From Silene noctiflora (taxonomy: Eukaryota; Streptophyta; Magnoliopsida; Caryophyllales; Caryophyllaceae): a DNA stretch of 64,000 nucleotides. The translations under genes and the position numbers were made by a program. A model generated the notes under the pieces. It worked only from the letters and a program-made list of their open reading frames with translations. It ran no database searches and was not told where the DNA came from. Position 1 is the first letter of the stretch, and each line of letters begins with the position of its first letter. The stretch lies in the NCBI GenBank assembly GCA_009801015.1, contig VHZZ01000148.1:212827-276826 (forward strand), read 5' to 3'. Below, piece after piece: positions 21,326-32,210 of this stretch.

Positions 21326-23151
21326 TTATAGACGCGATCGAATCATTATCCTTTTCTTGTTTGGCAGCATAAAGTCTTTGTCCTTCAACTGCTTAGGTGG
21401 TGACGAGTCCAATGACATTGGCTCCATCTTTTCAGATGCTACTCCGATTTTATGTTTCACACTGCTCATCTCTTCTTGCATCTCTTGTATCTTGGTTTGG
21501 TTTTCCTTTTCCCTTAGATTAGTAACATGTTTTTCACTGTTGCTACATGGATTTAAGGGGCCTTGATCCTTTATTTCTTCTTGCACTGTTTTATGCAATT
21601 TCCTGCGACCTGCAAACACTCAAAAGAGTAAGATGAGGAAAAAACAAATGGATATAATGGTGTCATTGTCTTTTGATAACTTGAAAGAAAGAAAGAAGCC
21701 CCAAAATATAGATCCGCCAAACAGGGTCGGGTGATTGTGGCTTGGAACAAACTATGGATCAACTCAATATAGGTTTGGGGCAAATACACAGGTCAATACG
21801 GCCTTGGTCGAGTCAAGGTCATAGATATGAAAGAAAGAAACCTAAGTGAGATACATAATTCTTTGACATAAACATATAGATCTTGATGCAAAATTTGATT
21901 TTATTGCGACCTCGATGATCGTCTCTAAAAGCAGTTGAAGCAATGAAAGTAATAAGTTGGGCCTAACGATAGGACGATGACTTCAAAGACGACAGACTAC
22001 AGAAAGTAAAATAAACGGGAACATGATCTTTTAAGTTTAACCAAGATCCAAACTCCCTATGGTAATGGCCAAGGTTGCTCACAAATCTACATAATCATAT
22101 CTTCCTCATCAGATATTTTTACCAGGAGGTAGAGCCGTAGAGGAACATGAAACCAAAAACAGCCGTGTTATGTTCTCAAAAATATTTGAACGAAATGAGC
22201 TGGACGTGTTCTAGTCGTCTTGCTACTTGTGTTGAACTATTGATCCATCTATCCTAACTGTAATGAGCTGATGGTCTAGTGTACAAATAACTTTCACAAT
22301 AGAGTATTACTAAATCCGCATTGTCTGGGATGTCGAGTATCTCACAATATAGCAGAACCAAAATGAAGCATCAAAATAAGCTCCATAGCCCATAGGTCAA
22401 AGTTATACAACTTCTTTAACAACAGTTACCATCCTAAGCTATAGCGGACACGCGATCATCGTATAAAACACATTAATTCTACCAAAAAACACTTACCATC
22501 CCAAGCTGTAGCTGACAACTTGACAAGTGATCATCATACAAAACACATAGGTAAGTAAGTTGTACAACTTCGCTAACAAGTACCATCCTACGCTAGCTGA
22601 GACGCGATCATCATACTGAACACATTAATTCTACCAAAAAAATCGACACTTCTTAATCAGTACGCTACCAACTCCACTCTAACCACAGAAATCATAACAT
22701 ACTGATTACGACAGTGTCCAGTTTTTTTGTTCATTCAAACTTAGCTACTCGCTAAATTGGCGAAGTATAGCCATTCGATGCAGTTCTCGACGCAATTGTT
22801 ATCCTGATATGACGCTAGAAATAATTATCCTAACTCACAGCAATAAATTAACAGAAAAATCATCATAATTTACTAAAAACACGAAAAAACATCAAATTAA
22901 TGCAGAAAAAACAGAGATGAAAAGATCACGATGTACGAAACCCTAAATTGAAGCGTAAATATGTAACAGAAATTCACAAAGGAGAAGGAATAACCTAAAT
23001 CGGATTTGGAGGAGAAATTGACGGCGAAATCGACGATGTATTTTCCGAAGTCGTCTAAAATCCGGCCGATTTTCAGGCGGCCACCATGGACGGTTGGCTG
23101 AAGCTTTTGGTGTTTCGAAACGGCGGTGCGAACTCCTGAAACGGTAATCAT
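21326..23151 (-). CDS. Uncharacterised two-exon protein, 146 residues
   Basis: Minus-strand exons 23151-22995 and 21609-21326 join in phase across a 1.4 kb intron (donor TTTAG/GTTATT, acceptor TTTGCAG). The protein starts MITVSGVRTA and has a compact first half with GGRLKIGRILDDFGKYIVDF (residues about 24-43). The second half is hydrophilic and Lys/Glu-rich, with predicted helix (about 75-100), and ends in a basic tail KKRIMIRSRL. No signal peptide or membrane segment is seen. I do not recognise the family. Support is a clean spliced frame, a conserved-looking N-terminal block and a start codon beside an upstream region free of other genes. The basic tail could mean nuclear location; that is a guess. 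Further exons are not excluded. Confidence 0.6.
22426..22650. repeat. Three imperfect tandem copies inside an intron
   Basis: The phrase TACCATCC(T/C)AAGCT, then GCGATCATC or GTGATCATC, then CACATTAATTCTACCAAAAAA recurs about three times (near 22427, 22495 and 22581). It lies in the intron of the 146-residue gene. Confidence 0.55.
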
Positions 23152-24372
23152 CGTCTCTCTAAACGTTTCGATTTTGTCAGTTCAACGAGGAGCCGAGGAA
23201 TGAGTCACCAGTTAGATAATTAGACTTGTAAATATACTCGAAATGTGGTTTGAAATAATCGTCGACTCGATTTGATAATGAACCAACTCGATCAACTCGA
23301 TTTCATTAAAAATAAGATTACTAGGGTTAATGGTCGAATTTTGGCTCATATGGAACTTTATACGAATCATAAAATGAATTAATGATAATTTCTCTTATTC
23401 ACTCGAATCATTCCGTTAATTGAATACGGAGTATATGCAAGTAGTATTTTATTCAATTGTTATGAATGATAACCCGAAAATAACATGATCTTAATTAAAA
23501 AGGTCAAATTAGTCCATCCAAAACCAAAAATCTTCGAGTTTGTATCAGCTTATCATAAAATAGACGTAGACTTTATCCCCCATATCCATACAAAATGTTA
23601 AGATTTTGTCAACCCGAACCCATATAACCCAATCTCTTGATGTACTATATACGAGTACTAACTTGTGTTTTGTGTATACACAATACGTTCTAAAAATGGG
23701 GCCTTTGATAATTACTCGTTCAATAATATACTTTATAATCTCCTTGTGAATTGATTGGTTTTTGTCAAAACCCGTGTAAAACCGACCTAACGTAGACAAA
23801 TTATTAGAGTCCTCTTATTTCATTTCACAGTTCATCAGCATCAACTAACCATACTGGTCCAATATGGTATCACCTGTTGATGTTTATAAGCATCAACTAG
23901 CCATGCGGTCCAGCAACAGAGTCTTCTAATGGCTGCCGTGAATGGTACATCAAAACCACCTGTCGATATACAACAACTAGGGTTGTCTGGAACCAATATG
24001 CCTATACAAAACTGGCCAAATTTCGGTTTTCAAATACCGGAGGTAACCGTACCACCAGCAGTGTAGAATGAATTACTTAAACTAGGTCAGGCGAAGTTCA
24101 TTTCTCAAGCAACAGGCTACTGTTTCTTTAGGTTTTTGGCAGTATGAAATTGTACGGTATCTTAAAGTACTTGACATGCAGTATAATGAAATAATGAATT
24201 GAGCAGCTGGCAAACAATCAATCGATCCCCCGGGCAGGCAATCCTAACGCGTTCCCGGCAACTGGGTATGTAAAAACAGTCGTTTAGCTTGTTTTTTGAA
24301 CTACTGCTGCTCCTGAATCTCGATCTTTAGGAGTTTGTTGAATCACTGAATGACCTTGTTCGATAAACAGTA
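23152..24372. other. Intergenic, no gene seen
   Basis: AT-rich. It holds the upstream region of the minus-strand gene next to 23151. Nothing else is recognised. Confidence 0.4.
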
Positions 24373-24635
24373 AGGGTAAGATTATTGGTAGTCTTGAGAC
24401 AAGACTTTGGTAAGTCTTAAGACAAGACTCACTCAAGACTACCAATAATCTACAAAAGTCTTGACAAAGTCTTACGTTGAGTCTTGGAAATCCAAGACTC
24501 AACTTGACAGATAATGTATAAAGTATGAGGTGAGTCTGAGGTAAGTCCGAACAATAAAGAAATAATAAAAGTTAGTGAAAAACTGGTGTGGCAGAGTCTT
24601 AAGACTTTGGAGAATCTGACGGATAATCTTACCCT
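24373..24635. mobile_element. Foldback MITE with AGGGTAAGATTAT ends
   Basis: AGGGTAAGATTATTGGTAGT at the left is mirrored by CGGATAATCTTACCCT at the right. An inner pair, ATTATTGGTAGTCTTGAG and CTCAAGACTACCAATAAT, can also fold. Many AGTCTTGA / AAGACTT subrepeats fill it. It is about 263 bp and non-coding. Confidence 0.65.
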
Positions 24636-25059
24636 AACACTGTTGTTGGGTCCTTCAGCCACAATGCATGGTAGCAACAACGCATGATTCATGTAAAAAC
24701 TACGAACCTTTACAAAATCCGCAAAAGACTATGACTTCTCGTTGCTAACCCAAGATTTCTTCTCAAAACGATAAGATTACACAAGGAGTAGGGCATCTAC
24801 ACTTGTCGGGTATTATCAACATTCTTCGCCTTGTTAACTCTTGCAAATCCTCAAAAAATCAATTCAGCAAACATAAGGTCATGAGCAATGAAATGCGTAC
24901 GCCTAAATCAATCATCAAATATTGTAATCACCATCATACTAGTACAGTCGGAATCTACTATTACTATCAGAATCAGGCTTGTGGCAAGATAATAGAATAA
25001 TCTACTAACTCTATACAGGAAGTGAAACTAAAGCCGCCTTGAAGAAAACTTTTTGCAAC

Positions 25060-26174
25060 TCAATCGTACAGTGATTTGGCTGACTGGACTCTCGCTCTCT
25101 TGGTCTCAAGCTTCACTTCCTTTTCCGATTTCTTCTCAGTTTTTGAGATTGCTTTCGCAATCGCTTTCATCTTCCTCACATTCTTCGACCTCTTCATTTG
25201 AACTCCCTTCTTTACTTTCCTACATAACGAGGATGGGATCAGAATAATCTTTTCCATAGAAAAATAAGAAAATGAACAAACGGGAATTAACTTTCCGTTA
25301 CTTCAAATAAGGAGTTGTCCGACAGGATAACTTTCAATTTCATCGATCTAAAGCATCTAGTTCTCTCACAGAGTTAACGTTTAACGACAGGATAACTTCA
25401 ATTTCATCGATCTAAAGCATCTAGTTCTCTCACAGAGTTAACTTTTAACTCTTCCATCTATCTTCGCTAAGTAACCCTCCATATTTTTGAGATAAACCGT
25501 AGTACATACTTCGATAGACAAAGTGATGGCATCGTAAAGGAAAGCAATGCATTTCACCTTCTTCATCGACTAAATTTGAACAAACTGCACTACAGTGATC
25601 AATACATAACAATGCAGTACAGAATTCCACCATATAACCTTTCTCCATCGTTTAAACACTCGTTTCGTCCGTTGTTCAACTCGATTTAAGCTACCAGTTG
25701 AAGCTACGAGTACAAAGACCTTGTTCTTAGGGACTTAATTTCACTCCAGTTCCGTTCTATTCTTTAATTCATCGGAAAATTTCAGTCCAAAAGAACAGCG
25801 CCTAAATATCCGCCTTATAAATTCACACTAAACAAAGCATATCGAAACACTTGCAAAAAATTAAACCTACTCCGTGCTAATTGATCATACATTACAAACT
25901 TAAATCGGAAAAATTAACATATAAGTAATTTATACTAACCTAGTTAACGAATCCGAAACTTTAGCTGCTGATTCTGAAGTATCCATAGCTGAAAAAAAAA
26001 TCACATATATAAGTAAATCATCAAAATTCTACAGAAATTAATAAAATTGGGGGAATCGTAAAAAAAAAATAAAGGAAAAGAACCTTGAGGTAATTCGGAG
26101 ACGGTAATTTCGGAGGTGTCCATGGGAGATTTACCGGATTTATCTTTAGACTTTTTGTTTCGGTTTTTCGCCAT
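25060..26174 (-). CDS. Small basic plant protein, three exons, 99 residues
   Basis: Minus-strand exons 26174-26084, 25988-25940 and 25219-25060 (91, 49 and 160 nt) join in phase with GT-AG borders. The product starts MAKNRNKKSKDKSGKS, passes through two MDTSE phrases (residues 18-22 and 32-36), and ends with a strongly basic part (RKVKKGVQMKRSKNVRKM at about 47-64, then SAKSLYD at the end). I recall similar short proteins of unknown function in other plants with the same MDTSE repeats and basic KKGVQMKR core. The basic composition suggests nucleic-acid or nucleolar association, which is inference. The second exon is only 49 nt, and its duplication of the MDTSE phrase may be an old exon duplication. 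Confidence 0.75.
25321..25449. repeat. Recent 65-bp tandem duplication in an intron
   Basis: Copy one (25321-25385) and copy two (25386-25449) both start GACAGGATAACTT and are nearly identical through CATCGATCTAAAGCATCTAG. They lie in intron 2 of the 99-residue gene. Confidence 0.85.
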
Positions 26175-26897
26175 TGTTGAGTGCTTCGTAGAGTAGAGAA
26201 ATTGGGGGCGGAAGTGATGATGATAAACCCTAAAAAAATCGGGAGTTTTGATTTATTTGAGTGGTGAAGTTATGCAAGTGTTTTGTTAATGGCCAATGGG
26301 CCTTGGGGTTTGACTCGTTTAGGACTCTCTCGTCGTTCTTTACGTTTGCTTTTTGCATTTGAAATCTAAACATGTAGAAATGGCTTAGACAAATAATAAG
26401 AAAACATAATGAGTTGATCGGGACAAATACTTTGTAGGGGCCTAGATAATAGTTTGATTAGATGCTTTCAAGCACGAGGCATATATAGCAAAAAAAAAAA
26501 AATTATACGCTGCTCGACCCAAAAAAATTCATGCATCAATAATCTTGTAATCTCGTTGAATGTGTACAGAGTAATATATAAAAAATTAACTCATGCATGC
26601 AACTGATAATTACGAGTAGATTGTAGTTTTTGTGATTGTGAACTTCCCCGAAAAATATTGAGTAACATTATAATTTTTTTAAATAAAAAAAAAAGTATTT
26701 GAGTTTTTTAAGAACCAGCTTGAGGTTAGTTTGAGAGTAAGGTAATGATAACAAAGATTTGGTCAAAATTAAGATCATGGTGAGGTTAGTTTAGTGTGAA
26801 AAGTTGGATTATGGAGTACTTAAAACATAAGAATTTGTGTAGAAAGATTTGGTCAAAATAATGGGAAAATTATCATGCAATACAAAACAATATAATA
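26175..26897. other. Intergenic, no gene seen
   Basis: Upstream region of the small basic gene, then AT-rich DNA with A runs and no recognised element. Confidence 0.4.
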
Positions 26898-27008
26898 AGT
26901 TGATTAACAAACTGATTTCCGCAAAATGCAATCAAACATTCACATCGTAGGCCCCAAATTGGATCAATCAAATTGTCATCCAAATGGAGGGATCCAAAAT
27001 CCAATAAA
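26898..27008 (+). repeat. Direct repeat, left copy
   Basis: About 105 bp starting TTGATTAACAAACTGATTTC match 28950-29055. Shared phrases include CAAAATGCAAT and ATGGAGGGATCCAAAA. The two copies bracket the block with the assembly gap. Confidence 0.75.
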
Positions 27009-27368
27009 AACATTATAAAATCGTTTTGCAAAAAAATTACTAGTTACTCATGTGAATTAAATTAAACTGAATTCGGCTGAAAGATGTTGAACTAAATTAA
27101 ACTGAATTTAGACCATGTTTTTTTAGACTAAATTTCACCTCATTTCAATTTAGGCCATGTTCTTTTGGACTCAATTTCAGCTCATTTCAGTTCAGTTCAA
27201 CTTTATTCAGTTCAGTTCAGCTTCATTCAGTTCGGTTCAGCTTCTCTCCTCACAAATTAAGGCCATGTTCTTTTGAACTTAATTTCAGTTCTTACAAGTT
27301 CAGTTCAATTCAGTTCAGCTCTATTAAGTTCAATTCAGTTCAGATCAGTTCAGATTCATTTATTCCAA

Positions 27369-27428
<60 letters not shown>

Positions 27429-27666
27429 NNNNNNNNNNNNNNNNNNNNNNNNNNNNNNNNNNNNNNNNNNNNNNNNNNNNNNNNNNNNNNNNNNNNNNNN
27501 NNNNNNNNNNNNNNNNNNNNNNNNNNNNNNNNNNNNNNNNNNNNNNNNNNNNNNNNNNNNNNNNNNNNNNNNNNNNNNNNNNNNNNNNNNNNNNNNNNNN
27601 NNNNNNNNNNNNNNNNNNNNNNNNNNNNNNNNNNNNNNNNNNNNNNNNNNNNNNNNNNNNNNNNNN

Positions 27667-27706
<40 letters not shown>

Positions 27707-27710
27707 TTTC
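27369..27710. repeat. (ATT)n microsatellite interrupted by the N gap
   Basis: Pure ATT repeats run up to 27428 and resume at 27667-27706. The true array length is unknown. A long open frame across it is only poly-Tyr/Leu/Asn from the repeat and the N bases. Confidence 0.9.
27429..27666. other. Assembly gap, 238 N
   Basis: Run of N within the ATT microsatellite. Five single n bases follow at 28121, 28170, 28173, 28179 and 28208. Confidence 0.98.
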
Positions 27711-27889
27711 CAGAAAAGTAAGAAGGTCTCTTATTAATTAAATAAAGACAATACAAGATCATACTACTCATCTACAAAGGGAGCAAGGAAATCCCCCCTT
27801 ACAACATTAATAATAATATATTATTTTTAATATTTATATTATTATTATTATTATTATATTCATGGGTCACACGGGTTCAAGTGTTTATA

Positions 27890-28215
27890 CAAAAATGTAC
27901 ATTTATACCTCTATAAATATCTTCTTTGGATCCATTCCGAAGAGGACACGTGCAAGATTCATGTAAGAGATATCTCACCTAACCATTTTTTTTCTCTAGA
28001 AGTAAAACTACTCAAACATTTAAGAGAGTTCCAGGACCCTGCGTCAAGCGAGATTCCGGTTATACATCCAGTACCATACTGATTTAGGCATCAAAGAGGG
28101 CCCCTTTGGTAACTCCCAGANGCCATGTGTGTTTCCTGTGTAGGTATACGTACCTCCTGAGGCAGTCGANCANCAACCNAGCATATATCCGAAATGAGCG
28201 TTTTGACNTGACCCA
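27890..28215 (+). mobile_element. LTR retroelement fragment, Ty3/gypsy-like (fossil)
   Basis: CCTCTATAAATATCTTC looks like an LTR promoter. About 150 bp on, ACTGATTTAGGCATCAAAGA followed by GGGCCCC and CCCTTTGGTAAC resembles the R-U5 end of plant Ty3/gypsy LTRs. There is no coding part. It is a broken remnant, set inside the foldback block. Confidence 0.45.
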
Positions 28216-28949
28216 AACTCAAGCAACGTTGACTTGATTATTTTGACCCGAAATAATTATATTAATTAATATATTATTATTATTAGACCTATTATTAATA
28301 TTATTCATTATATTTATTATTATTATTTATAATATTTATATTTATATTGTTATTATTATATTATACTTATCATATTTATTTTTTAGTTATTATTATTAAT
28401 ATATTTCATTATTATTATTATTAATTGTTGTTGTTGTTACAATCTTTTTATTATTATTTCAGTTCAGTTCAGTTCAGTTCAGCTACATTAAGTTCAGTTC
28501 AGTTCAGTTCAGCTCCATTAAGTTCAGTTTAGTTCAGTTCAATTCATTTCAGACAATTTCAGTCCAAAAAAACAGGGCCTAACTCTTAACTTCAGTTCAA
28601 TTCAGTTCCATTAAGTTCAGTTTAGCTCTATTAAGTTAAGTTCAATTCAAACAGTTTCAGTCCAAAAAAACAAAGCCTTAGTTCAGCTCTCTTCATTTCA
28701 GTTCAGTTTAATTAAGCTTCATTCAGTTCAGTTCAACTCTTATCTTCACAAATTAACTTTTACTTTAGTTTAATTCAGTTCCATTAAGTTCAGTTCAGAC
28801 AGTTTCAATTCAAAAAAACAGAGCCTTAATAGAGCTAAACAAAACAAAACAAAACTGAACTAAAGTAACAGTTAATTTATGAAGAAAATAGTTGAACTGA
28901 ACTGAATAAAACTAAAATAAGCTAAAATTAAACCAAAAGAAGCATACCT

Positions 28950-29055
28950 AAGTCGATTAACAAACCGATTTCCACAAAATGCAATAAAACATTGACACGA
29001 TAGGACCCAAAATTGGATCCATCAAAAAATGATACAAATGGAGAGATCCAAAAAG
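28950..29055 (+). repeat. Direct repeat, right copy
   Basis: Matches 26898-27008 with scattered differences (starts TCGATTAACAAACCGATTTC, ends GAGAGATCCAAAAA). Confidence 0.75.
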
Positions 29056-31212
29056 GAATGAAAGATAAAGAAATAAAAAAAAGGACAATAAGACTCGTGG
29101 TATGTCTAGCTTTCTAAGAAAGTTAAAGTGATTTTATTTGAGAAATTCAGTAAGTTGTGTTTTGGTAATTAGTGCGTAGAATCATCATCATTCATCATCA
29201 TGCATGTCGATAAGATAGGCTACTTCACTCAAGTAATAACGTTACGTAAAAGTAGTATTGTCACCCTATACCTTCTACACATGTTCTCACTAATCATAGT
29301 TCATACATGTACTCACCCAGCAATAACTTGTGCAAAGCGTATTCCGTGATTTAAACAAGTGGGAGGATAAGTGGGTGGGAAATGGAGCATCCATGTTTGA
29401 TGAGTTTAGGCTCTGTGATTTAAACAAGACGGATAGTGCCCATCTTCTGAGAATTTGTGTAACTTGTGAAAGGCTTTGTAGAACTGTAGAAGTACAATAC
29501 CGTCTTCAGATAAAAATGAGTTTAGGCTCTTTGATTTAAAGTCACTCTCTTTAAATTCAGTTCAGATAAAAAAAATTCAGATTTTATAAGTTCAATGCAG
29601 TTTAGATTCTATAAATTCAGAAAAGTGTAGCTCTTATACGTTCAGTTCGGATATAATAAGTTCAGTTAAAAAAAAGTTCAAATCCTATAAGTTTAGTTAA
29701 GAAAAGTTTTAGTAAAATTAAGTACAAAAGAACAGGGTCTTAATATATTTCAGCTTGTATATATATATATATACGACAAATTTTTTATTAGTTACTAGAC
29801 ATTCTCATTTCGTCTCATTATCATATTTAACCGTTTTAATTTAAGACGGGTACTGTCGTCTTAATTAAACTAATTTTCTATAAATTCTTCAATCCCAAAC
29901 ATTCGAAGGAATAAAGGAGTTTTGAATTAGTGAGCATAAAGTCGTATGGATTGTTTTGGATGGGCAATAAAACTGGCAAATTTTCCAATATTTAGAAAAG
30001 GACGAGCTCTCTTACTAACCCCCTAGAGTATATTTGCAACCAAGTTGGATTCATGTTGTATATTGATTATATTAATAAATGTAGTAATTGAGCAACTTGA
30101 CCCGTTTTAAGTTTAAGGTGAATATTATCGTTTTAAATAAAAAATTGTCTTGTGAAAAATAATCTTACATAGTTACATAGTTACCATGTGATCGATATTT
30201 TAAGGGAGTTGATTTTTCTAGATATGTATCATACTTTTAATCTTACATAGATTTGTATCGGATTTGTAAAGGAAAAAAAAATGATTTAAAACTTGTTATC
30301 ATTTCTTTCAATTATATTTGCCAATCAATTATGAGAAATTATGTATTTTCTCTAAATTTTTCAATCCCAAACATTTTCTTAGGAATCCTATACGGGTTAA
30401 AAAAAGTGTCGGAGCCACGTTTTTCGCTGGAGGAGGAACTTTCTTTAGCTAAACTCGCAAATTTTTCAATATTCACAGAAAACGGACATTCTTATTAGTC
30501 TCTTAGCTTCACCACTATGACAGTGTTTACAACCAAGTTTTAATTAGTTCTCTGTAAGAAAGGGATTCACTTTGTATGTTGATTATACTTATATGAATGG
30601 ATAATTAATTATGATAATAAAGATTGAAAAAGTGCAAAAGTAAAAGGGTTTGGGAAATTGAATTGGGTATTAGGTACGATATTTGGAAACTTTAAGTTTG
30701 ACTTAATTGCACATCATCCTTATTCCTTAATAATTGTTATAAATTGTGTTAAAGCATTATTGATTGATTGCATTTGGTTAGCTAACAACCAAATGGGACA
30801 CAACAAATCAAAACCTATAATCAAATGTCATCTTCTTAGTCTTGTTCAAAACAACTTTTAGTGAGCATCATAAAAGGGAGATATTAATGTGATTTATTAT
30901 CCAAATCTATAACAAATAATCATGTTTTAATATGATATTGCACGCCTATGATCGGATTTGGTTGATTGCATCATCCGATTAAGCCTGTTTTTGAGGACTG
31001 AATCAACAAAAGTGTGTGGTAACGTCACCATTGTTGAATTATAAAGTTAAACAACATACATTTTTTTTAATGTATGTATGTCATCTGTTTTAGTTCGCAT
31101 CTGAAGTGTTAGAAAATAAAATTAATCGCGGATCTTCAAGTTTCCAACAAATCAGCTTAAGTTTTTGGTTTTTGGTTGAGATGGTTTCTTGACATGAACC
31201 AAGTAGGTTAGA
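29056..31212. other. Intergenic, no gene seen
   Basis: AT-rich. TTCAGTTCAG-type remnants occupy about 29540-29740, with a short (AT)n at about 29758-29773. Short open frames show no known protein. Confidence 0.4.
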
Positions 31213-31420
31213 ACTAGATTTGGCAGAAATGACCCAACCCGACACCTGAACTTGACCCGAACTCGGATTGACCCAACCCGATTTAACTCAACCCGAATGT
31301 TTGTTGTTGCAAACTAATTATTATTCACAAATAACTTGATAATAACTGGCTCGAAAATGACCCGAATCCGAAATCACCCGACCCGACCCCGACCCAATTG
31401 ACCCCTTTGCCAAGTCTAGT
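31213..31420. mobile_element. TIR element with ACTAGATTTGGCA ends
   Basis: ACTAGATTTGGCAGAAATGA at the left is inverted as CCCTTTGCCAAGTCTAGT at the right. The inside is rich in ACCCGACC and GACCCGAA. It is about 208 bp and non-coding, with AGAAC next to both ends. Confidence 0.6.
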
Positions 31421-31892
31421 CAGAACCACGGGTGCGACAAAAATCTCGTAATAAGTTTAAGTTTTAACCTTGAAAAGCTTAGAAACGTGAAAATGAACAA
31501 TCTAGACGAGATAAAAAGCATAATGTCTAGAGAATGACAAAACTTTTGTCTCATCTACATACATGAGTTAGTATACTAGTATTACATGTTTTACGGTTAA
31601 ACCGAATATGAATGTTTTAAGGGAGAACGAAGTGACGTACACTAATTACTCACTTACTTGTACAATCCGCATCGGTTAAAATATGTTAAATGTCGCAATC
31701 TGGAATTCCGTCTAAACTGCAAAAGGAGATGTTGCTATCTAAGTAGTGAAGCTGTGCATGCCACGAAGTTAAAGAGTAGTAGTTAGTTATGGATGTTTGA
31801 TTGTAGGCCTTTATTATAGCTTAATATTACTAAACCCTACCCTTCATTTTTGGTCATAACAATTCAAATATTAATTAATACACAAATTCACG

Positions 31893-32085
31893 TTAAAGAC
31901 GAATATTATTCGTCACAAGTTGAAGACGGATAGTGTCCCTTTCACAATATGCACGTGACACTATTCATGAGATGCTTCATTTCTCCCCCACTTGCCCTCC
32001 CACTTGCCTTACTGTAAGAGAGGCATTATCCGTCTTCAGCTTGTGACGGATAGTGTCCGTCACACGAAAGATACTTTGTAATTAA
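31893..32085. mobile_element. Foldback MITE, GACGGATAGTGTCC family
   Basis: AGACGGATAGTGTCCCTTTC on the left and CGGATAGTGTCCGTCACA on the right, with TTATCCGTCTTCAGCTTGTG between, give inverted arms. It shares the middle (CCCACTTGCCCTCCCACTTG) with 61557-61713. Confidence 0.65.
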
Positions 32086-32127
32086 TATTAATGATAAACA
32101 AGCATAATAAATTCAATTACTTTTAAT

Positions 32128-32210
32128 TTTTTTTTTTTTGTATAAACCATCCAATTTTATCCGGATTCGAGCAGGGTAGGATCATTAGGGCGGTAAAGGC
32201 GTAAAGCTCT
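32128..32210 (-). repeat. SINE fragment, minus strand
   Basis: The T run at 32132-32141 is the tail read backwards. The body TTATCCGGATTCGAGCAGGG matches the SINE at 3820-3985. Confidence 0.45.

Larger units (their letters stand above)
27105..28945. mobile_element. Foldback elements rich in TTCAGTTCAG, nested
   Basis: Left ends such as AGGCCATGTTCTTTTGGACT (about 27152) and right ends such as CAGTCCAAAAAAACAGGGCC (about 28560) are inverted. Further copies end near 28680 and 28829, and the same style recurs at 29540-29740 and 58464-58629. Most of the inner sequence is TTCAGTTCAG and its variants. The block also holds the N gap and an LTR fragment. Confidence 0.55.

Noticed and set aside
25445-25648. 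67-codon minus-strand frame in intron 2 of the small basic gene
   Set aside because: It lies wholly in an intron of a same-strand gene whose exons join without it, and it resembles no known protein.
27273-27771. Long open frames on both strands
   Set aside because: They are ATT microsatellite and N bases translated through.
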